Assembly: GCA_033032865.1 (NCBI GenBank)
Contig: JAWHQI010000239.1
Coordinates: forward strand, 2,824,001-2,888,000
Length of the DNA stretch: 64,000 bases
DNA from: Dactylorhiza incarnata
Taxonomy: Eukaryota > Streptophyta > Magnoliopsida > Asparagales > Orchidaceae
Direction: 5' to 3'
Part shown: one piece after another, positions 30,989 to 43,080 of the stretch
How positions within the stretch are numbered: position 1 is the stretch's first letter
How the letters are laid out: each line of letters starts with the position of its first letter
Notes under the pieces: generated by a model
Told to the model about the DNA's origin: nothing
Database searches by the model: none
The model's input: the letters and a program-made list of their open reading frames with translations, nothing else
Made by a program: the position numbers and the translations under genes

Positions 30989-32466
30989 GTTGTAATAGAT
31001 ATTTCAGAAAATATATAGAAAATTGGATTTCTGTTAGATTCTGAGTGAATTTGTTCTTAATGTATATATTTATTTGTTCTGAGTTAGAATCGGCATCCGA
31101 TCTCAATTAACATAATTTTATATCAACATTAAAAAACTTCAGGTGGCGATCTCTTGGAAAAACGCTAAAGACCTTGAAGTAAAAACCGATACTTTATATA
31201 CACAAGGCTACTCTGCGATCTTGAGACAATCAGGTCACAGAAATTCAGCAACTTAACTGCGGTCAGAAAATAGCCAACTTATCCATAATAGTCATGCGGT
31301 CTCATATTACACAGGTCGCAATATAAGGAAACTATAACTTGAAGATGATTTGAACTCATTATACTCTGGGTGATCAGCTCCCAAATGACTTTCAGGAAAC
31401 CCGTTCGATGACCCCTTGATGACCAATATTATTTGAAAAGGAAAATGATAGCTCTTCATGGATCTCCAGTTCAGCGATCATATTATATTCAGACCGCCCC
31501 TTTTGAAGAAAAACCCAACTTTTGCTTGATGAGGAACAGAGTATCATGATCATTCCATATAGCTTTGAATAGCAGAAAGTATTGGAATCTCAAGTTTTCC
31601 GGGATCGGGCCGATCTCTATCAAGCTGGCATAAGAGATTTCTGAATAGCGACCTCAATTATCCTGAAAAAGTTATATCCGGCGATCGTAAATGACTCAAA
31701 TCGCTCTTTGGAGAAAGTAGGAAAGAAGAACATGCGGTCTCATAAATTGCTGATCGCCCGATCCCATTACAAAGGGATGAATAAGATTTTCTTTTTGTAG
31801 TAAGAAGATGGGAAAAAGGGATCTCAAAATTGATCCAAAAGGATGGTGTGGTCATGCCGCGGAGGCTATACCGACATTTCCTTTTTTTTTAAAGGATTAC
31901 TGAGTTTATTGCAAACATGTCAATCTACGGTTCAGGCGACGGTCATGGATGTTTCTGACCGCCCCTTACCTAACCACGCTTCAACGAGTATTCGAGAGTT
32001 ACGGACCAAAATGATCGGTAGGGCAGGTGTGGTCATGCCGCGGAGGCTATACCGACATTGCTTTCCCTGAAAGATCATTAAGATCGTAACAATGTCCTTC
32101 CCAATGCATGACAGAGCTGAGCCAGCCACCTAGACCCCCTTGAAATGCTGAGGTGTGCCAGATATCAGCAAGGACCCGGTATCCTAAACTTCCACCGCTC
32201 AAGCTTGGCGAGCTACTGCTACACAGATTCGAAATCTCCCCGACATCTGTGGTCCCGGCAGAATTACACGTCGAGCTAACAAGTCGACGGGGAAGATAGT
32301 AGGATCCGTCGATGTCTCACTTGACAGGTATTTGGCTTTTAAAAAAAAATAACTTATTCTTAAAACTTATCACCCATCACTCGTATTGTGAATGCTTTGA
32401 TAATACCTGCGTGATATTTGAGAGAAGAAAAGTGAGAAAAAGAATGAGTGAATCGGATATGAACAT
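30989..32466. other. Spacer between aORF2 and integrase in element F
   Basis: Non-coding sequence of about 1.5 kb where the two transcription directions converge. It is rich in GCGGTCT/GCGATCT motifs. Two copies of a 34-bp unit beginning GGTGTGGTCATGCCGCGG lie at 31845-31878 and 32026-32059. A GTCGACGGGGAAGATAGTAG block lies near 32281. The same blocks are kept in element G (62232-62520 and about 62745), although both are non-coding. Confidence 0.7.
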
Positions 32467-35400
32467 TTAAGAAAAGAAGAATTTGAGATCATCTCCGCTC
32501 CATGAATGAGACAATTCTTTTCCTTCATAAGTTTGGAGATGGTAAGCACCATTTTTAAGCACGCTCTTCACCACAAACGGCCCCGCCCTGTTTGGGTTAA
32601 GCTTTCCAACTGAACCAGCTCTTGCTTATGTATCTATTTTCTTCAGGACTAGATCCCCAACAGAGAACTCTTTGGTTCTTACATTTTTATTGAATAGCCT
32701 CGCCATTCTTCTCTTCACCTCTTCTTGCCTGATGATTGCCGTATCTCTCAACTCTTCAATTAGATCAAGGCTGCATTCTAGCTCCTCATCATTTCCTTCC
32801 ATCCAATCAATTTGATTCTGTTGTGCTAATAATACTCTAGGGCTTTTTACTTCAAATTCCACCGGAATAAGGGCTTCGGAACCGTGTGATAATTTGAATG
32901 GAGTCTCCCCAGTAGCAGAACTTGGAGTTGTCCTCAAGGCCCATAAGATGGAAGGTAGTTGTTCTGCCCAATTGCCCCTGACATTTTCTACCTTCTTTTT
33001 CAAGAGATTTATGATGAGTTTGTTGGCGGCCTCTACCTTCCCATTGCTTCTTGGATGATGCACGGAAGCGAAACGTAGCTCAACGCCAATTTTCTTACAG
33101 AAATTAATAAGAATTGAATTATTGAACTGGGAACCGTTATCCGTGATGATTGCCATTGGGATTCCGTGCCGACATACTATCTCTCTCCAAATAAAATTTT
33201 TCACGGCTTGAGTCGTTATTTTGTCCAATGCCTTTGCCTCTATCCATTTGCTGAAATAGTCAATCATGACTATAATATATCGACGTTGCCCACTTGCCAT
33301 AGGGAAAGGCCCAATCAAATCCATTCCCCAAACTGCAAATGGACATGGAGTTGCTATCGACTTGAGTTGTTGAGCCGGCTGATTTTGGAGAGGAGCAAAC
33401 TTCTGGCACTTTACACATTTCTTAGCAAATTTTTCCGCATCTTTCCTCATTTGAGGCCAAAAATAGCCTTGCCTCAGAGTTCTTTTCTCCAAAGTTCTAG
33501 CTCCAGAGTGACTTCCACATTCTCCAGAATGAACCTCCTGAATGACCGCTGGAATCTCCTCCTCCGAAACACACCGTGCTAACGGTGAAAGGAAAGTTCT
33601 TCTATAAAGCACTCCTGCAACAAGATAATAGTTAGCCGCTTTTCGTTTAAACCTTTTTCTATCCTTTATTGATGAATGCAGCTCTCCATTTGAAAGATAT
33701 AGAACAAATGGATCCATCCAAGACGGACGCTGATCAATCTCCATGACTTCTCCTTCTTCAATTGCCGGGCGAAACAATTCCGAAGTCGTTCCTCCTGAGA
33801 GAAGTCCAAATTTTGCCAACTCATCTGCTTCCACGTTCTCACCTCTTGGAATATGGTCGATGGTAAAGCTTTTGAACTTCCCTACCTCAATTTTTACCAG
33901 AGTTAGATACCGCTTTAAAATATTATCTCTAGTTTCGAAAGTCCCATTTACTTGAGAAGCCATCACCAAAGAATCTGTGAAAACTTCGACGTCATCAATC
34001 CCCAGCTCCCTAGCAAACTTAAGACCGGCTAGCAAAGCCTCATATTCCGCCTGATTGTTTGTTACTTGAAAATAGAACTTCAACGCTTGATCCAGCCTTA
34101 CTCCATTTGGGTTGATTAAGATAACTCCTGCCCCGGAAGAATTTTTCCCTGAGGCTCCATCCACGAAGATTTTCCAGGCAAAGGGCACTCCGACCCCCTT
34201 CTGCGACTCAACCTCTTTGGCATCCACCATGAAGTCTGCTAAGACTTGAGCTTTGATTGCCATCCTTGGAACATAGGATATGTCAAACTCACTGAGCTCT
34301 ATTGCCCACTTTGCCAACCTGCCTGAATGCTCCGGCTTCTCCAAGACACTCTTCAATGGAAGATCAGTAATGACTAGAATAGAGTGAGCTTGAAAATATG
34401 GTCTTAATCTTCTTGCTGAAGTTATAAGCATTAAAGCCAACTTTTCGAGGATAGGATAACGAGTCTCTGCATTCTTCAGGATTCGACTTACGTAATAGAC
34501 TAGGAATTGCTTCTTTTTCTCTTCTCGGACCAAAACAGAGCTTATGGCATCAGCTCCGACTCCCATATACAGAAGAAGATTTTCTCCCTCTCACGGACTT
34601 TGGAGCAAAGGAGTTGATGTCAATTGCTTCTTCAGCTGAGTGAAAGCATCATCACATTCCTTTGTCCACTCGAACCTACTCCCTCCCCGGAGGGTCTTAA
34701 AGAAAGGTGCACTCTTATCTCCTGAATGGGAGATAAAGCGACTTAAGCCTGCCATCCTCCCTCCCAGCTACTGAATTTCTTTTGGAGACTTGGGAGGTGG
34801 CATTTCCAGAATTGCTTTCACTTTGTCAGGATTGGGTTCCATCCCTTCTGGAGTAAGGAGGTGACCCAGAAATTTCCCTTTACTTTCCCCGAAAATGCAC
34901 TTCAACGGATTCAACCTCATATCAAAAGTTCGAAGGGTTGTGAAAGTTTCCGAGAGGTCTCTAAGATGAGAAGAGAATAATTTACTTTTTACCAAGAGGT
35001 CATCAACGTATACCTCAAGGTTTCTTCCTTTTTGACTCCTGAAAACTGTATCCATCATTTTCTGATAGGTTGCTCCAGCATTCTTTATCCTGAAAGGCAT
35101 TACAAGATAACAGAAGCAACCATCATTTGTGATAAATGAAGTATGAGGTATATCTGGTTTATGCATTCTGATTTGATGGTAACCTGAAAAAGCATCTAAA
35201 AACTCATAAAAGAATAACCTACCGCGGAATCTACTAAAGAATCTATCCGAGGCAAGGGGTAGCAATCCTTGGGGCAAGCTTTATTGAGTTTAGTAAAGTC
35301 AACACACATCCTCCACTTCCCACCTGACTTCTTTACCATTACAACGTTTGACACCCATTCTGGGTATTGGATTGGTTGGATGAACTTTGCCTTCAGGAGC

Positions 35401-35582
35401 TTCCCTACCTCTTCACGGATGGGCTGTGCTAGAGTAGTTGCAACAGACCTCTTCTTCTGCTGGATCGGGATGAAGTTTGGGTCAAGATTGAGATGGTGGC
35501 AAGCAACATTCGGATCCACTCCAGGCATATCATCCGCCGACCAAGCGAAGATATCTAGATTTTGTAGAAGACAAGAGATGAG
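32467..35582 (-). pseudogene. Element F pol: RT, two RNase H domains, integrase
   Basis: Order on the minus strand: RT (35528-34600) with VKKSGGKWRMCVDFTKLNKA, FSGYHQIRM and the catalytic EVYVDDLLVKS; the native gypsy RNase H (about 34566-34260, reduced); a second, archaeal-type RNase H (about 34170-33800) with FVDGASG, NNQAEYEALLAGL, FTDSLV and NVEADELAKFG; and integrase with HSGECGSHSG ... CVKCQ zinc site, MDLIGPFP, TDNGSQF and NGKVEAANK. Disruptions are a frameshift in RT near 35214, stops near 34768 and 34590, and a stop at 32626 just before the C-terminal end. Without that stop the frame would run to 32467. Confidence 0.9.
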
Positions 35583-36718
35583 CTAACTTTTGTCAGCCTC
35601 AGATAACTCAGCGTTGATGGAGAGGCTCTTGCTCTCATCTTCCTCGCTGATCCGGACCTCTTGAGTTGCTTGGGCAGGTTCCAAGCGAACTCCATCTCTT
35701 GCATCCTCCTCTATTTCCTCTCCAGATTGGATTTGTTCAGGAACTTCAATTGATTCAGCCATCATAACTTCTTGGGGAGAAGAGGACACAATCATGTTGA
35801 CTGTCTTTACGTAGCATTTCCTGGCTTTCCTTGGGTCGCTCCTTATTCGGTGTTGTTTGCCGTTCAAGACGAACTTCACCGCTTCATGATAGGTGGAGAC
35901 AATGGCTTGATATGCATTCAAGAAGGGTCTTCCAAAGATGGCGTTGTAGCTACTGGGAGCATCAACGACTATAAATTTGACTAGCTTCACTATCCCTCCC
36001 AGAATCACAGAAAGAGTGACGAGCCCTTCTACCTCTTTCTTCTCTCCTGAAAAACCATAAGGGGGCCTTCAGTTGAAAGGAGGGTTTTACCTGTCTTCAA
36101 TGCCTCGAAGGCAGGTTTGAAGAGCACATTGACTGAACTTCCCGTGTCAATCAGAATCTTCTCTACTGTATAATTTTCAATTACAGCTTTGATGCCGACC
36201 GCGTCGTCAAAAGGATTCGCGGTCTGAGGAAGGTCTTCGTCACCAAAAGTGACCGTTCCCCGGACCGGGGCTGAAGAGGTGGCAGCAACCTCTGATTGAT
36301 AAACACTTTTCAGACTCGCCTTCCTTGAAGATTCCGGACCTGCACCTCCGTGGATGCAGAAGAGATTGCCCAAGGCGCCTTCATCATCAGCATCCACACA
36401 TTCATTGGGAAAGCCGATATTGCCGAGATGGCCAATATTGTCCACTTCTTCACATTCCCAATGGACTTCCGCTACTTCCTTAGCCTTGGAGGTTGAGGCT
36501 TTGGCAGAATCATTCTTCTGTATGAGATCTCGAAGCTTACCCTCCTTCAGAAGCTTCTCTAAGAATAGGCGGAGAGCCCTACAATCCTCTATCAAACGTC
36601 CCCTATCTCTATGATACTCACAGTAGAGAGTAGGATTTCTGGTCTTTGGATCCGAGTTTAGCGGAGCTGGCTTCTTGAAAAAGGGTTGCTTTTGAAGGAT
36701 TTGGAGCACTTCACTCAT
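35583..36718 (-). pseudogene. Element F gag C-terminus and aspartic protease
   Basis: 36718-36029 starts with a gag C-terminal segment (NPTLYCEYHRDRGRLIEDC, a degenerate knuckle-like motif) and leads to the protease with ILIDTGSSVNVLF (D-T-G active site). A one-base frameshift near 36050 breaks it. 36008-35583 holds the second protease half (APSSYNAIFGRPFLN) and an acidic linker, ending at a TAG. Family motifs GACCGCG and GCGGTCTG sit in the linker at 36198-36230 and not in the catalytic parts. Confidence 0.85.
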
Positions 36719-36751
36719 AGAAACACCAAACTCTGTAAAAGACTCTTGGGA

Positions 36752-38095
36752 TTAATTGTAGAGTGAAGGAATGGGCAGAAGAGGAGGTTGGGCGTACTGG
36801 ATCTGGTGGACTGGGGTGACTTGCGGAGCAGGGGTAGCAAGGGTTTGAAGAAATGAACCTTGAGGTGGGAAAGAATGGTTACCTCGATTGAAGCGGCCGT
36901 TGCGATAATTCTTACCTCTCGGAGCTGGAGGTGGGAGTTCTGGTCGAGGTTTTGAGGAAGACAGAGCCGGATAAAATCCCGCAGAGCCTTTCTGAGTGGC
37001 CCTGTTTGTCAAATTGCTCACATAGGTGGGGTTGTTGATCTCCCCTTCTATGTAGCGGTTGGCAATGCTGATCAGCTCCTGATATGAGCTAGGCTCCTTG
37101 GTTGTGACTTTGAACTTCAGAGGACCCTCCTGCAGGCCACTGATCAAAGCCACCATATAGAGCTCGGGATCCATATCCCTAACTCCCAAGATCTCTTTCT
37201 GAAAACGGTCAACGAAATGCGCCGCAGTTTCGTTGTCGTCTTGCTTAATCTTGAAGAGGGTCGCAGGACCACTCTTCCTTTTCTTCGCAGTGGCAAATCT
37301 TAGAAGCAGCTCTTGCCTCAGGGCAGCAAAGCTCGAGATAGATTGACAAGGCAGCTTATAGAACCATTCCATGGCCAACCCATCAAAGGAGGTGACCATC
37401 AGCTTGCACCTTACCCCATCTGAAATGGTCCTGAGGGCAACAGCAGACTCAAAGGCTTGAAGATGGCACATTGGGTCGGTTTCTCCCGTATACACTGGAA
37501 GGCGAGGTTCTCTGAATCCGTGAGGAATCGGATCCCAACGAATCTCATCGGTAAAGGGGGAAGGCTCCCCAAAAACAGAAGGTCCTGGAGGAGGAAGAAA
37601 AGGGGCAGGAGGATCTTGAGGGTAAGCAAACCCTTCTTCAAAATTCAGGGTTTGAGCCGGAGGCCCCTGGGATGCAGCTCGGAAAGAATTACGACGGGCG
37701 GCGAACTCCTCCTGCTGAGATCGCTGAGGAGCTGCGGGCTGGAAGATGGGGTGATCGCTCGGGTGACCACCTGCCATGCGGTCAGGAGTAGCGACCTGAG
37801 AGGTTTGAGGAAGGATCTTCTGGGAGATCGCGGCTAGAACCTGGTTCATAGCCTCAATCTGCTTCGCAGACTCCTGCTGAGCCCAGACGACTTCTTACCG
37901 ATCCCGAGCGGCCTCTTGCTGAGACTGCGCGATCTCCTGCTGAACAGAGGAGGCATCCTGCCTAGCTCGGGCGGCCTCACGGAGAACTTGTTCAACACGA
38001 AGCTCGAAGCGGCGCTCAAGCGCTTCTAACGGATTATGATCGGAAGGGGGAACGCTGGGAGATCGCAGGGGACGACCTCTACGGCGATCAGCCAT
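36752..38095 (-). pseudogene. Element F gag
   Basis: The first ATG is at 38095, 58 bases from the LTR (MADRRRGRPLRSPS). A coiled-coil start with Gln/Ala repeats is followed by a TAA at 37896-37894. The frame reopens for the capsid: LPVYTGETDPMCHLQAFESA, MEWFYKLP, LRQELLLRFA and FKIKQDDNETAAHFVDRFQ are standard retrotransposon gag (PF03732-like) motifs. A second TAA ends it at 36752. Both stops could arise from CAA by C-to-T change. Confidence 0.87.
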
Positions 38096-38118
38096 CTTGA
38101 AAGTCTTATTGACTTCAC

Positions 38119-38153
38119 CTGACACTTCGAATCTGAAGGTCGCGTGTTCGTTC
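38119..38153 (-). other. Element F presumptive primer site region
   Basis: Directly after the 5' LTR the minus strand lacks the usual TGG start of a primer site. The plus-strand complement, AATCTGAAGGTCGCGTGTTCG, resembles the variable loop and T-arm of several plant tRNAs rather than a tRNA 3' end. Recalled similarity only; no tRNA database was consulted. Confidence 0.4.
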
Positions 38154-38636
38154 TGTTGGTGCCAAAAATGGTACCTCCAAAATTCACACTAAGGGGATGG
38201 GAGAAAACTGCGAAGTGCAGGTTACTAAGATAGAAGATGCAGGAACAAAGGGAAAATCGATCACGAAAAGGCGATCACGAAGAAATGAGACCGCTTACAC
38301 AGGTTGTAAGCTGGAGCCTTGGAGCCAAAGGTCCTTTTCTGGTACCCCCTACCCCTCTATTTATAGACGAGGGGGCTGCCCAAACGGGCAGAACTGAAAA
38401 CTACGGGCTGCCCGTGGTATAGGAGAGCCGGGGCAGGGAAATGGGGTACAAATAACAAAAATAAGGAAAACGACCAGACCGCTTAAGCTGGCGGTCTTGC
38501 ACTGTCTTGACCGCTTGGTACTTAGAAAATCTCGGTTGAGGAGGCATCTGACGATCTGGGCGGTCACTTAGATTGAGACCGCTGAGACAGGGAAAACTGA
38601 ACAATAAGAGGAGGTCACGGGCTTTCTGGGCAAACA
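38154..38636 (-). repeat. Element F 5' LTR
   Basis: Same length (483 bp) as the 3' LTR, with about nine substitutions. The minus-strand TATA box CTATAAATA lies at 38366-38358 and would drive gag-pol. Confidence 0.93.
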
Positions 38637-40747
38637 CGTACAATGCTATCTGAATATAAATTACCTAAGTATTTTTGGGCAGAAGCCGTAAGCACTGCAT
38701 GCTATGTAAGGAATAGAGTTATGCTTCGCCCATCATTATCTCTCACACCATATGAACTCTACTATCAAAAGAAACATAACGTATCGTATTTTAGAGTTTT
38801 TGGATGTAAATGCTTCATTCTTAATACAAAAGATTCTTTAGGAAAATTTGACGAAAAATGCGATGAAGGAATATTTCTTGGTTATTCTTCAACTAGTAAA
38901 GCATATAGAATATTTAATAAAAGATCAAGCAAGGTTGAAGAGTCAATTAATGTCAGATTTGATGAGTTTGTTCCATGTGCAGAAAAGCTCCCTACAGGTA
39001 CCGATGATGAACCTTTGCCATCCTTGGAGCACGACGAAGAAGAACCATCCAAAGAAGAGGAGGAGAAGTCAAAAGAAGATGAATATGTACCTCCAATCAT
39101 TCTAAACTTCTCCAAAAATCATCCAAAGGAGCTAATCATTGGGGAACCTTCTACTGGGGTAAGAACTCGGTCCTCACTTCATGAAACATTTTCAAATATT
39201 TGCTTTGTGTCTGAAATTGAACCTAAAAATGTTTCCACCGCTTTAAATGACGAATTTTGGTTTTTGGCAATGAATGAAGAGTTAGGACAATTTGAAAGAA
39301 ATAAAGTTTGGAATTTAGTAGAAAGACCATCTAATCATCTAATTATTGGCGTAAAATGGATTTTTAAAAATAAGCTAGATGGTGAATCTAGGATTGTAAG
39401 AAATAAAGCACGCTTAGTTGCTCAAGGCTATTCAAAAATTGAGGGGGTAGACTTTGAAGAAACTTTTGCACCCGTAGCTCGCTTAGAATCTATACGAATA
39501 TTTTTGGCATTTGCGAGTTTTACAAGAATAAAATTATTTCAAATGGATGTTAAAAGTGCATTTTTGAACGGGTTTATTAAAGAAGAAGTTTATGTAGAAC
39601 AACCCCCCGGTTTCATAAATGAAAGATTTCCAAATCATGTTTACAAATTAGAAAAAGCGCTTTATGGTTTAAAACAAGCGCCCCGTGCCTGGTATGATCG
39701 TCTTACATCGTTTTTGTTAGAGCACGATTATGTTATGGGATGTGCAGACAACACACTCTTCATTAAGCATAAAAATAACGAATTAATTATTCTACAAATA
39801 TATGTTGATGACATCATTTTTGGAGCCACTAATGAAGAGTTGTGTAATGAAGTAGTCTTAATAATGAAAAATGAATTTGAAATGAGTCTTGTAGGAGAAC
39901 TATCATATTTTCTTGTTTTCAAATTTCACAAAGAACTGATGGTATTTTTCTGTGTCAATCAAAATATGTTCACGATATGCTTAAACGATTTGGATTTGAA
40001 AATCTTAAACAAGCTTCTACTCCTATGTGTGCTTCTTTAAAACTAGGAAAAGATGAATCTGGAATTTCTATTGATCAAACACTATATAGAGGAATGATAG
40101 GTTCTCTTCTTTATTTAAGTGCATCTAAACCATATATAATGTTTGTCGTATGTTTATGTGCTCGCTTTCAAGCCGATCCAAAAGAATCTCATTTAAAAGC
40201 GGTAAAATGTATTTTTCATTATCTAATAGGGTCATCTAAACTAGGATTATGGTGCCCACATAATGACTCTTTCACACTCCACGGCTATTCCGATTCGGAC
40301 TACGCCGGGTGCTCACTAGATAGAAAAAGCACTAGCGGTACGTGTCACTTTTTAGGACCCTCTTTAGTTGCTTGGTCTAGTAGAAAACAATCTTCGGTTG
40401 CACTCTCCACCACGGAGGCCGAATATATCGCACTTGGTAGTTGTTGTGCACAAGCGTTATGGATGAGCCAAACACTAGAGGACTTTGGATTTCATCTCAA
40501 AAACATAGATCTTAAATGTGACAATAAAAGTGCAATAGACCTCACATATAATCCTGTACACCATTCTAGATCCAAACACATCGACGTTCGTCATCATTTC
40601 ATTAGGGATCACATTAAGAAAGAAAATGTAAAAGTAAGCTTCATTGGGACAGAATCTCAACTCGCTGACATATTCACTAAGCCTCTTCCCGATGCACTAT
40701 TTCATTTATTACGACTTGAGTTAGGTGTGCTAGATCTTACAAGTTAA
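38637..40747 (+). pseudogene. Element E pol, 3' part: integrase end, RT, RNase H
   Basis: Continues integrase in frame after the F insertion (MLSEYKLPKYFWAEAV), then the GKFDEKCDEGIFLGYS block. RT has VKWIFKNKLDGE, RLVAQGYSKIEGVDF-type motifs, VKSAFLNG, YGLKQAPRAWY and the catalytic YVDDIIFG. A one-base frameshift near 39920 separates RT from RNase H (39977-40747), which carries YSDSDYAGC, STSGTCHFLG, STTEAEYIAL and the terminal QLADIFTKPLP. Stop at 40745-40747. Confidence 0.92.
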
Positions 40748-43080
40748 AACATGCTCACAAATACAAGCTTCTTTACTTTTAACCATCAAAAATATCTCCT
40801 AAAAATCTACACTTTCAGCATGAAACTACTATTGGGACACCTAATCAAAATCAACAATCAAAATTTTCAAAACCCTAATAAATCACTTACTGTTACCCGC
40901 GCTAGCGCTAGCGCCGGCGCTAGCGTCGAGGTTCGAATTTTTGTGTTTTTCAAATTTTAAAAAATTTCTAAGAATATTTTGATCTATATGTACTATTTAG
41001 TTTTGCACGTGTGATTCTATTTTATTTTTGAAAAATCAAAATACAAAAATATAAAATCCAAATTACAAAAAAATTATTTTTTGCCTTCTATTTTTGTTTT
41101 GTGGTTAAAGTTTATCTTTCAAAAATCAAATACAAAACTACAAAAACCAAATTACAAAAAATATGTTTTTGTGCTGTTTTTTTCTTTATCTAAAGTTCAT
41201 CTTTATGCAAAAAAACAAATATAAAAATTACAAAAGCAAAAATTACAAAAATATGCTTTTATTTGATAAAATCAAATACCAAAAATATAAAACTTTAAAA
41301 CTATAAAAAAAAACACTCCATGATTTTTTTAAAAATCAAGCATGATTTAATCTATTATTTAGAAACTCTACAATGTTGCGATTTATCATCTCAAACTACT
41401 TTGAACATTGTTTTTCTTCATGCTTTGATATATCTATTCAAATGTGCATCAATTATAGTTTAAAAGTTGTGTAGGATCAAGCTTAGCATGCCTCTAAGTA
41501 TGAGAAATGTTTTATGTTTGATAATGATATTTATTCACTCACCTTTTTTTTGGCATTGTCTACATATCTGTTTAATCTAATAATACCTGTGTATGTTCTG
41601 TATTAGTACAATGGATTAAAATTACACAAGTATCTTACCTACACTCCTTATTTTGCACTCTTAAAAAATAAGATAAGTGGTTATGTTTTTTCATAAATTC
41701 TATTGATTTGCAAAACAAGTGTATTCGGAGAACTTTGCCCAAAACAAAATTATAAAATAAATGACAAAGATAACTCCACCAAGCACTACTTGAACCTCCT
41801 GATAAGTCTTCATAAGCATTATGAGGTTGAGCACCTTGGAAAGAATAATAAAGTGTCTTGTGCAAATCAAATCTTTCTTTCAAAAATAAGAAAAACCACT
41901 TTCTCTTTAGTACACCGGATCACTAGTCTCAAAATTCAAAATAAAATATGTGATCCCCCAAGCACTACTTTGCACCCTGATAAGTCTTAATGAGCATTGT
42001 GTGTGCAAAGCACCTTGGTAGTTGTACTTCTTATTTGTGCATTAAAGTATGTGGAAGTAAAATTATTTGTGTTTTATTGTGCTCTTACTCTACATATTAC
42101 TTGTATTTTTGATTAAAACACGTGTATACTCTACTCAAAAATACACTTTTGTGCACATCATTATCTTCTATAACACTTCTTCTCATGAGTATTGGATCCT
42201 AATGCTAATTCTATATTACTCTCTCTTTATGAAATGCACTAGATAACCTAGCATGTGTTCTACAATGCTTTGTATGTTTTTGGAATTATGAATTAAAGTA
42301 ACATTGCAGTTTTTTTAACAATATTTCATGCTTGGTTATTATCACATTTAAAACTACAAAATAATTTACAACAACATCATCTTTTGTGCACTTTAACTCA
42401 TTTTTTTGGATTATCATTACTATTTGATGTTTTTGTATTGCTATAAGTCTTCCGCATCTTAACCATATAAGTGTTTTACCTTGCGCTTTCATGCTTACTT
42501 AATATCTTGTATTCTTTGCATCATCACTTATTATTAAAAATTCTTATCTTTCATTAAGTGATAGATTTACTTGGAACACTTTTTATTGGTTACTTCAAAC
42601 ATAAAAATCTTTTATGCTACAACCTCTGCAAATTTTGTAATGCTCATAACTCTGATCTATTTCAATGAAAAACAATTTTACACCTCCCTATCATTTACTT
42701 AAAAAGCTCGATCATGCCTTCTCTTCAATTTACAAATTCTTTTATTGCTTTGTTTCCCTACCCGCTTTTGCTAATAACAAAGGGGGAGAACTAACATGAT
42801 AAAATGCAAACGGGGGAGAACTAACATGAACAAACATGATAAATATAATCCGCTATCAAAATAAAACCCCAACATGATTGATTAAGGTGATAGCATACTT
42901 ATTAGGGGAACATTCACTTAGGGGGGAGCATATATTTAGGGGGAGCAATTCTAAATGCTAAAATCAATAATCATCCGAAAGTAATCACTCTCACACACAC
43001 ACAAGTATAGTCTCACCATGCTTATTTATTAATGCTTTGATTTATCATTAATGGATTTGTTATTATCAAAAGGGGGAGTT
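40748..43080 (+). other. Element E 3' spacer, no env-like ORF
   Basis: 2.3 kb of AT-rich DNA. A GC-rich motif cluster lies at 40898-40930 (GCGCTAGCGCTAGCGCCGG). Repeated ACAAAAATATAAAA segments lie at 41030-41310. A diverged direct repeat containing CAAGCACTACTT and CACCTTGG lies at about 41775-41845 and 41955-42020. At least five polypurine runs (GGGGGAG) occur at 42780-42945 and 43071. SIRE elements may carry an env-like frame here; none is visible. Confidence 0.7.
43069..43080 (+). other. Element E polypurine tract
   Basis: AAAAGGGGGAGTT ends at the first base of the 3' LTR (TGTTGG at 43081). Upstream there are four look-alike runs. Confidence 0.85.

Larger units (their letters stand above)
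25958..38636 (-). mobile_element. Element F: Tat-lineage Ty3/gypsy with antisense genes
   Basis: Two 483-bp LTRs (25958-26440 and 38154-38636) are flanked by a perfect target duplication CGTAC (25953-25957, 38637-38641). The element lies on the minus strand: gag, protease, RT, a gypsy RNase H, a second RNase H, then integrase (38095 to 32467). It has a 1.5-kb spacer and two plus-strand genes before its 3' LTR. The second RNase H and the antisense ORFs past integrase are hallmarks of the Tat lineage. The LTRs differ at 9 positions by eye (about 1.9%), so insertion is recent. Confidence 0.95.
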
